From Clavelina lepadiformis (lineage: Eukaryota; Chordata; Ascidiacea; Aplousobranchia; Clavelinidae), in the NCBI RefSeq assembly GCF_947623445.1, contig NC_135241.1, positions 2,916,501 to 2,980,500 on the forward strand: a stretch of 64,000 bases of DNA, given 5' to 3'. The notes under the pieces are model-generated. The model was not told where the DNA came from. It worked only from the letters and a program-made list of their open reading frames with translations, and searched no databases. The position numbers were made by a program, and so were the translations under genes. Below are positions 57,012 through 64,000 of the stretch, one piece after another (position 1 is the stretch's first letter; each line of letters begins with the position of its first letter).

Positions 57012-59360
57012 ATGCTGTACAATGACAATAAATCTATTGAATCAGACGCTGATGCAGTATCTTTAACTGAGTCAGTCGACAGTTCCCCTACAAGAGGACA
57101 CAGATGTTCAAAAAAGATGAAACTTTTTTCACATAGAAGTCATAAGAAGCTTGTTAGGGAAAAACAGACAGTTGCTGGAGAAGGTGCCGATAACGACATC
57201 GTATTCATGAGAGAAAGTGAGTCTACTGATGTTGTGGAGGCAAGTTTTTCGAAAGACCAGGAAAGGGATTTCGGTACAATACATAAACTCCATGTCAAAC
57301 TTCTAGCTGGTGAGCACCTTGCCGCTCGAGATTCTAATGGTCTAAGTGATCCGTATGTAAAGTTTAAGCTGGATGACGAGACTGTTTACAAAAGCAAATG
57401 CTGCAAATTGACTCTTAATCCAAAATGGAATGAGGAATTTACTGTTGATGTGCATTTGAAGTCACATCTACGGTTAAAGGTTTATGATAAAGACAGTTGG
57501 TACGATGATTTCATGGGTGGAGGAAGTGTAGACTTTTCAAATCTTGAACATAATGTAGATGTCCCGCTTGATATTCATTTGGAAGACCCCGAAACAAACG
57601 AAGAATTGGGCTATATTCTTCTTTCCGTTCGTCTCTTTAGCCATGACAGCCTCAGTGAAAATCCTGAAATGAGATCGATTGTAGAAAAAACACCACTTCC
57701 TGTACCACTGCCGCATCAAAAGGAAACGTGTAACACATTAAGTCTAAGGAAAAATACAAACTCTGCTTCTAAAGGCACAGGTGGCCAGTTGCCAGTAGCT
57801 TTTGCAAGTGTTCAGCTAGTATCGGGTTCAGATTTGCCCGCTCGCAGTGCAAGCGGAACCTCAGACCCATATGTGAAGCTTTTACTGGGAAGGCAAAAAC
57901 GAAAGAGTAAGTGTTGCAGTAAAACCTTGGATCCTGTTTGGAAAGATGAATTTTTATTTCATTTGCACTCAAAAGATTCACCTGCCATGTTAGATATATC
58001 TGTGTGGAACAGAGATGCATATCGTAGAGATGATTCTATTGGTAGGTGTGAATTAGACCTGATGTCTTTAGAATGTGAAGTTACTCATTCTCTGTCGTTG
58101 AACCTCGTTGACACCCAAGGTACTATTCTTCTTCTTGTTACCATCCATGAAATCGAACCAAGCCAGAAATACCTTACATCCTATGACTTAAGTGTATTGA
58201 GACAAAGATATGGCTTGTTCTCAACATTGGCTAAGATATCTGACATTGGGTTTGTAGAAATTCGCATTGCTTCTGCCAGTGGTTTGAGACCTGCAGATTT
58301 CAATGGAAAATCAGATCCTTTTTGTGTTGTGCAGTTCTGCAATGCTAGAGCACAGACACAGACGTGTTATAAAACCCTTGATCCAGTTTGGAACAGAGTT
58401 TTTACTTTTCCAGTGTGTGACATCCATGATGTTTTTGAAATAACCGTTTATGATGAAGACAGCGAGAATGAAAAAGATTTCTTGGGAAAAATTGTCATTC
58501 CTATTTTGTCGTGTAACAATGGGGACACTCACACTTACACCCTTAAAGATAAAAAGCTGAAGGAGAAGACAAAGGGAACAATCACTGTCCAGATCAGTTA
58601 TATCTTCAATCAAGTACGAGCTGCTATCAGAACCTTTTCTCCAAGAGAAGAAAAGTTTATGGAAGAGAGCTCCAAATTCAAAAAGAGCCTTCTTGTGAAT
58701 AATTTCAGTCGAGTGTGGAGCATAGTTCAAGCAATTATTGGAGCAGGAGAATTTTTCAACTCTTGCTTTACTTGGGAAAATAGGCTTAGAAGTGTATTGG
58801 CCTTTATAGCATTTGTGACTGTAGTATGGAACTTTGAAGTATACATGTTACCATTTGCACTGCTTCTGTTGCTGATGAAAAACTATGTTGATATCTTTGT
58901 GCGCAAGATAAAGCCCCGGAGACAAGACATGAGCTCATATGAGCTTCAGGGAAACGCAGATGATGAAGAAGACGATGAAGAAAGCTCCAAACTCTCCTTT
59001 ATGCAGCGTCTGAGAGCAATAGAGGAAGTGCTGTGCAAAGTACAGACTATTTTAGACCTTATTGCATCATTTGGCGAACGGGTCTACAATACTGTCACTT
59101 GGAGCGTTCCGTTTCTAGCTTGGGTACTTATGATTGTTCTCGTTGTGGCCTGTTTTATCCTTTACCTCATTCCACTTAGGATTATTATCCTAGCCTGGGG
59201 TATCAACAAGTTTTCAAAAAGGCTGAGAAATCCAAATTATGTTCCTAACAATGAAGTAATGGATTATCTGTCAAGAATACCGTCAAATGTTCAACTGCTT
59301 CAATATCAAGAATCTGCTTTAGATCAACACTCGCAAAGGAGTAGCAAGAAGAAAAAATGA
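57012..59360 (+). CDS. MCTP: MCTP: multiple C2 domains and transmembrane region protein
   Basis: One 782-codon exon. MCTPs are Ca2+-binding, ER or vesicle-anchored proteins that work at membrane contacts and in synaptic release. After a basic, Ser-rich N-terminus, three C2 domains are visible: C2A at about 87-196 (ARDSNGLSDPYVKF, VYDKDSWYDDFMG), C2B at about 262-373 (PARSASGTSDPYVK, TLDPVWKDEF, WNRDAYRRDDSIG) and C2C at about 413-526 (PADFNGKSDPF, TLDPVWNRVF, VYDEDSENEKDFLG). Two hydrophobic spans follow at about 593-626 and 700-733, separated by an acidic linker (DDEEDDEESS). The tail is rich in Gln, Ser and Lys. C2B has Ser where the first loop normally has an Asp ligand, which may weaken its Ca2+ binding. 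The architecture and the C-terminal PRT_C-like block fit MCTP1/2. The coding exon has no intron. Confidence 0.95.
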   Translation: MLYNDNKSIESDADAVSLTESVDSSPTRGHRCSKKMKLFSHRSHKKLVREKQTVAGEGADNDIVFMRESESTDVVEASFSKDQERDFGTIHKLHVKLLAGEHLAARDSNGLSDPYVKFKLDDETVYKSKCCKLTLNPKWNEEFTVDVHLKSHLRLKVYDKDSWYDDFMGGGSVDFSNLEHNVDVPLDIHLEDPETNEELGYILLSVRLFSHDSLSENPEMRSIVEKTPLPVPLPHQKETCNTLSLRKNTNSASKGTGGQLPVAFASVQLVSGSDLPARSASGTSDPYVKLLLGRQKRKSKCCSKTLDPVWKDEFLFHLHSKDSPAMLDISVWNRDAYRRDDSIGRCELDLMSLECEVTHSLSLNLVDTQGTILLLVTIHEIEPSQKYLTSYDLSVLRQRYGLFSTLAKISDIGFVEIRIASASGLRPADFNGKSDPFCVVQFCNARAQTQTCYKTLDPVWNRVFTFPVCDIHDVFEITVYDEDSENEKDFLGKIVIPILSCNNGDTHTYTLKDKKLKEKTKGTITVQISYIFNQVRAAIRTFSPREEKFMEESSKFKKSLLVNNFSRVWSIVQAIIGAGEFFNSCFTWENRLRSVLAFIAFVTVVWNFEVYMLPFALLLLLMKNYVDIFVRKIKPRRQDMSSYELQGNADDEEDDEESSKLSFMQRLRAIEEVLCKVQTILDLIASFGERVYNTVTWSVPFLAWVLMIVLVVACFILYLIPLRIIILAWGINKFSKRLRNPNYVPNNEVMDYLSRIPSNVQLLQYQESALDQHSQRSSKKKK

Positions 59361-61273
59361 AGCAATGAAATGAATGACAAAACCCGTATTCCACTTGTCG
59401 ATTTTGTTAACATTTGGCCTATTTCTGTTGCACTGCTCTTAGTTAACATCTCACTGTCAGCATGATTTATGGTACAGGTATTTTTTATTTTTACTAGTAA
59501 ACAAATTGCCTTGTTTTATGAGTTTTTGTTGAAAGTCGCTTGGTTAAAATAGCACCCACACAGTCATAGACAATGTCACCACAACTTACATATTTAAATC
59601 GGTTTTCCATTAACTTGTTAACTACAAGTATCTTTCAGCAAGCAAGCAAGCAAGGTTTTAGATTTTGTTATTATGTCAACAATGAATTACCTTATTTTCA
59701 CTGTCTTGCAATATATATCTTCATATTGTATTTATGGCGCTGGGTATCCAGCCTCCTAAAAACTGGATGCCCAATTTCTGCTTTGAGACCAAGTTTTGAT
59801 TCAATTTGCAAGTATAAAAGTCATACCTCCGATAATAGTGTGTAAACGAATAAAAAATTGTTAGTGTTGGTGTATGGTATTCACCTTATTTGCCTAATAA
59901 CATCATAATCATAAACATAAAGTCACTGCACCAAATCTACTTTTCTCATTTTAACATGTTTGTGTTTAACATTACACAAAACGTCATAGACATATAACGT
60001 CAGTTCTTTTTAAGACAAACACTGTTTTGGTCCCCAAAACAAAAACTGGTTGTCATGACATTTAGACATTTCTTGAAATTGCACGCTGTGTTTACAGCCA
60101 TGAATTTACTACACATTTCCATAAGCTATGTGAGCTATTCAATTTTTTGTCATTAAATATGCTGAAATAAAGCCAAGTGTCCAGCTGGAAATAATTTCAA
60201 AATGTTAAATTGTGTAGGATCGCTAGAACAAAACTGCAGGATATTTTTTTTCCGAACCGGTGTTTCAAATGACAGCAAATGTTTGGCCTCAGTTTTTAGG
60301 CTTGCATCATATTTTAAGATTCAGGAAAGATTATGTGGAAATTTATTTGTGTTTTTTATGTATATACAGTATACACATGGTTTTATTGTGCAATATATTC
60401 TTATGTACTTTTACATTATATTATTTTGTTTCTCATTTTTTATGAACTATTGCGTCAGAGTTCACGCATTATTGTCATTTACTGTACATCGTACTATATT
60501 TTAGCACTGCTTAAAATGTGACAAAATTTGTCATTAAGCATTGTTTACCATTGACCTTCACCATACCATACTTGTAGTGTTGATAATTTTGATCAATTTT
60601 ATTGTTAATGTATATATACACTACTTGTTAAACATCGTAATTATCAATGTTTTTGTTGTTTTATTTGTTCTATTTTGATCGTAGGTATTTAGAAATTGTG
60701 TTTTCATAAACTTGAATTCCTGTAAAAGTCGCTTACAGCACATATGTAAAAGGATAATTTATCTGTCAATTTTTATCACACATTTGTTTAAGAACAAACA
60801 TTTTGCTATGTTGTTTGCTAATTTAAAAAAATTTAGTCCTGAATGCACATTTTTGAAAATATGTCCAACTTATAAGTTCTATTCTGATTCCGTAGTAGAT
60901 AGTACTGCTGTTTTAGCAGATGTTCAGCTATACACCTTACGGCTCTACTACTTATGCTAGGTTGGTACTTGCAGTATCAGCCGAGTTCACATTCATCTTG
61001 TGCACTTCCCTAAATTTTAAGGTGTTTTTGGAATACGCTTTTTTTTATGCTTCACTTGATTTCCATTCCTGTGGACTAAAAATTTCTAGTTATTCATTTC
61101 TTGTGTTCCTGCCTGGTGGTTGATTCCATTAATGTTGTAAAGTTTTGAATGAAGATTTGTTTTCTTGTATATTATGTCCTAGGTAGCTTGAATAGCTGAA
61201 TTTAAATAGTTTGGACAATTGTTCTACATAAACTGGTCTTCTCCGTTTAATTCCTGTAAAAAGCTGTTTCACA
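59361..61273. other. MCTP 3' UTR and intergenic region before ARCN1
   Basis: T-rich sequence with no supported gene. The short plus-strand frames at 60.2-61.1 kb are hydrophobic because of the T-richness and have no motif. A CAAG microsatellite sits at 59638-59654. Confidence 0.6.
59849..59854 (+). terminator. MCTP polyadenylation signal candidate
   Basis: AATAAA 489 nt past the MCTP stop. A second AATAAA at 60166-60171 could give a longer 3' UTR. Confidence 0.45.
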
Positions 61274-63852
61274 ATGGTAAGATTTGCATTGAGTAATGTA
61301 ACAAATTAAACTACTTGCATGAAATTGATCATAGGCCTTGAATGTCATTAGATTTGTTTATGCTTGGGGTTGCCTAAGGGATCCATAAATAGCTGTAAAT
61401 GCATACAAGCATACATAATCATATACTTTTTTACAGGTTCTTCTAGCTGCAGCCGTGTGCTCTAAGAATGGCCGTGCATTAATTTCTCGACAGTTTGTTG
61501 AGATGACAAGGTCTCGAATTGAAGGGCTTTTAGCAGCATTTCCAAAGCTAATGAACACGGGTACGACAGATTATCTTATTTGATATTCTAACTGAAAACA
61601 TTATGGAAAGCCATATCTAATTAAAGCGATAGTGCTAAAAATTAATTATTAACAACCTAAGTTTTCTCTTGGAAATATTATGTATGTCACTTACTTTTGT
61701 GAAACAAAATAACTCTTTCCCTTTCTAAGTGGTTCTAGCAAGTTTACATCATTTTCTTGGTAATTTTATTGCGTAATATTTTTGTTATGTTTTACAAGGA
61801 TTTGTGTTGAGAGTGTAGTGCAAAAAAATTTAAAATACAAATAAAAATACATTAAAAAATACACACAAACCAGCTTAGTGACTTGGCTTGAGCGATTAGG
61901 AACTACCGCCAAATTTTAGTCATGCAATACTTTCCCCAGTCCAAGGATAAGCATTCTTACACTATTTTGGAACCCAGTGATATTCCTGCGCTGGAACAAT
62001 CTTACCGTACAAGCGATAGCAGACTAAAAATAGATACATATCAATAATTCGAAAATTTCCAGTATTGTTGCTAGCCCTACAGGAGTTCAGAGGAACACAA
62101 AGTACTGTAGTATTGTATTTAGAAATTATATTTACTTTTCTAAGTCTTATATTTTCATCAGTTATCGCTGTGTACATGTACACATATTTTCTTGTTATGC
62201 GCTGTTATAAATTACATAAACCCTTTCTTCACATGTTCTGACTAAGCGCATGTTTACACAAAGTAAGGAAATTTGCTGAATACTTGAAAAATATGTGAGA
62301 TATGTTGGCTTTTTCCTAGATTTTTTGCTTGTTTGGAAATTTGCTCTGATTTAGTCAAAGACCACTATCATTGTGTAAATGTATCCTAGTATTAACTTTT
62401 CCTTATTTTCTACTGGTCATTGACATATCTGCATTACATATGGTACATAGATATCTGATTTACACACCTCAGATATCACCCTTTAATCACAGGGTGGCAA
62501 AAAGTTTATGTCAAACTTTTTTAACTCTAGGCAAACAACATACTTTTGTTGAAACCGAATCGGTTCGGTACGTTTACCAACCACTTGAAAAGATGTACAT
62601 GGTTCTGATCACGACCAAAAACAGCAACATCTTAGAAGATCTTGAAACCTTAAGGCTTTTTTCTCGAGTGGTAATTTATTTTATTACAGTATTACGACAA
62701 CTTTCTTAAAAGACTACATTTATACTTTAAAAATGTTGAAATTGTAACTTTTATTATACAATACACACGCTTATTAGTATACTCTATCACATATAAAACA
62801 ATAAAATTGTTTTAAAGTGTACTTGAGATAATACTATATTTGAATCAGTGTCCAGTGTTTTCCATTTTAAACATTTATTGTGCTAATTATTTGTGGTTAC
62901 AGATTCCTGAATACTGTCGTGTGATTGATGAAGCCGATATCCAGGAACACGCATTTGAGCTTATTTTTGCGTTTGATGAAGTGGTGGCACTTGGGTACCG
63001 GGAAAGTGTTAATTTAGCGCAAATTCGAACATTTACCGAAATGGACTCCCATGAAGAAAAGGTTTTCAATGCTGTTAGGGAGGTAATAATGTTGAAAATA
63101 TGTTATATGAATGATTTCAATCTACTGTAAATATAAATGTACGTTAAGAAAAAGACAGTATGCATTTGAACATTCATATTTCTATTGTGCTAAAACTGCT
63201 TAAAGAAAAAGGTGAAAAACTTCAAATAAAACAGATATCATAGAGTTTAATTTTGTGTGCTGCGTAAATGTTTCCAGACACAAGTCCAAGACGCTAAGAT
63301 GAAAATGAGGCAGAGAGCGAAAGAAATCAAACAAAAGCAGAGAGACACGATGCGAGGTGGAAGAATGGGTGGTAAGCTGATAATAAAAACATTCGTTCGA
63401 CTCTTAATTCCTTAAATTATAACTGTATATGCAGTTGATTTTAATTCTTTCTAATTTGTCATAATTTTAGGATCAGCAATGGGTTATGGTAGTAGCAATG
63501 CGAGCAGAATGGGTGAAGTAATTACCCAATCAATAGCACCCGAGCCGACTAAACCCAAGTCCGTACCAAGCAGGTAAGACCCTTCTTACTGTACAAATTG
63601 CGATGAATAAATCATAAGGTCTCTTCTCATTACGCTCTTTGTCTCAAATTTCTTTGAATTCGACTTCAAATTTGCATGAATTCATTACAGGAGCAGTGGT
63701 AAAGCAATGAAACTCGGGGCCAAGTCTAAAGATGTTGATCAGTTTGTTGATAAATTAATATCGGAAGGAGAAAATGTTCGATCTACAGGCAGCCTTAAAT
63801 CAAAGAAGATGGACATTGCTAAAACTAGTGTCCCTGCCGCTTTAACAGAAAG
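61274..63852 (+). CDS. ARCN1: Coatomer subunit delta (delta-COP), 5' part
   Basis: Seven exons in phase: 61274-61276, 61437-61560, 62531-62670, 62903-63082, 63278-63371, 63471-63573 and 63691-63852. They give the first about 268 residues, and the gene runs off the window. Delta-COP is the mu-adaptin-like subunit of the COPI coat, which carries cargo from Golgi to ER. The longin-type N-terminus is almost invariant: [94 protein letters not shown] charged [15 protein letters not shown] helix and the [18 protein letters not shown] motif follow. Exon 1 contributes only the ATG codon, split from Val2 by a 160-bp intron. The mu-homology domain would lie beyond the window. Confidence 0.95.
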
Positions 63853-64000
63853 GTAAACGTAAACCAGCCAGTTGAAAAACTGAGGAGAATTTCTAGTGAA
63901 TTATTCATGCGCTGCATTTGCTAACATCAGTAAAAGAGGGAAAAACGCATCCCACATTTATTGATTTCAATTATAAACATTGTCGACACTAATGTTAAAA

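Noticed and set aside
60202..60960. Several hydrophobic plus-strand frames after MCTP
   Set aside because: The T-rich composition gives Phe/Leu/Ile-rich translations in several frames. No domain or intron structure.

Overview
The window is animal DNA that most likely comes from an invertebrate deuterostome, probably an ascidian tunicate. It is AT-rich, its genes are compact with mostly short introns, and its protein set is chordate-like: an HCN channel, KLHDC8-type kelch, NUP153, ELMO, MCTP and delta-COP. The species cannot be fixed from the sequence alone. No bacterial, organellar or viral gene was seen, and no tRNA or rRNA gene.

Layout. 1-9.0 kb: no credible gene, one hAT-type MITE, and paired CRE sites. 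9.0-16.3 kb (minus): an 18-exon gene for a 989-residue protein with a degenerate ArfGAP finger, a PH-like region and a tryptophan/glycine-rich tail. 16.3-20.8 kb: gene-free, with a candidate promoter. 20.8-32.2 kb (minus): a 16-exon HCN channel gene (852 aa) in which every splice phase closes. 32.2-35.7 kb: intergenic, with inverted repeats. 35.7-37.7 kb (plus): a 4-exon chimeric gene, a coiled coil joined to the C-terminal tail of NUP153. 39.4-40.1 kb: a second, broken NUP153 fragment. 41.3-42.1 kb: one MITE nested in another. 42.7-43.8 kb (minus): KLHDC8-like kelch. 44.7-45.0 kb: a third clear MITE. 45.3-47.6 kb (minus): ELMO. 48.9-53.3 kb (minus): intact NUP153. 53.3-57.0 kb: intergenic repeats. 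57.0-59.4 kb (plus): MCTP. 61.3 kb to the end (plus): ARCN1 (delta-COP), cut off by the window edge.

The genes do not form one pathway. Broad themes are membrane and vesicle biology (ArfGAP-like, MCTP, delta-COP), Rac and motility signalling (ELMO), excitability (HCN) and nuclear transport (NUP153 and its derivatives). Two things stand out. First, parts of NUP153 have been copied in inverted orientation 9-14 kb away, and one copy has been captured as the last exon of an apparently intact new gene. Second, four large genes (KLHDC8-like, ELMO, MCTP and nearly all of NUP153) have essentially uninterrupted coding exons, while HCN, the ArfGAP-like gene and ARCN1 are finely split. Exon models were built by hand from splice consensus and reading phase, with no transcript evidence.
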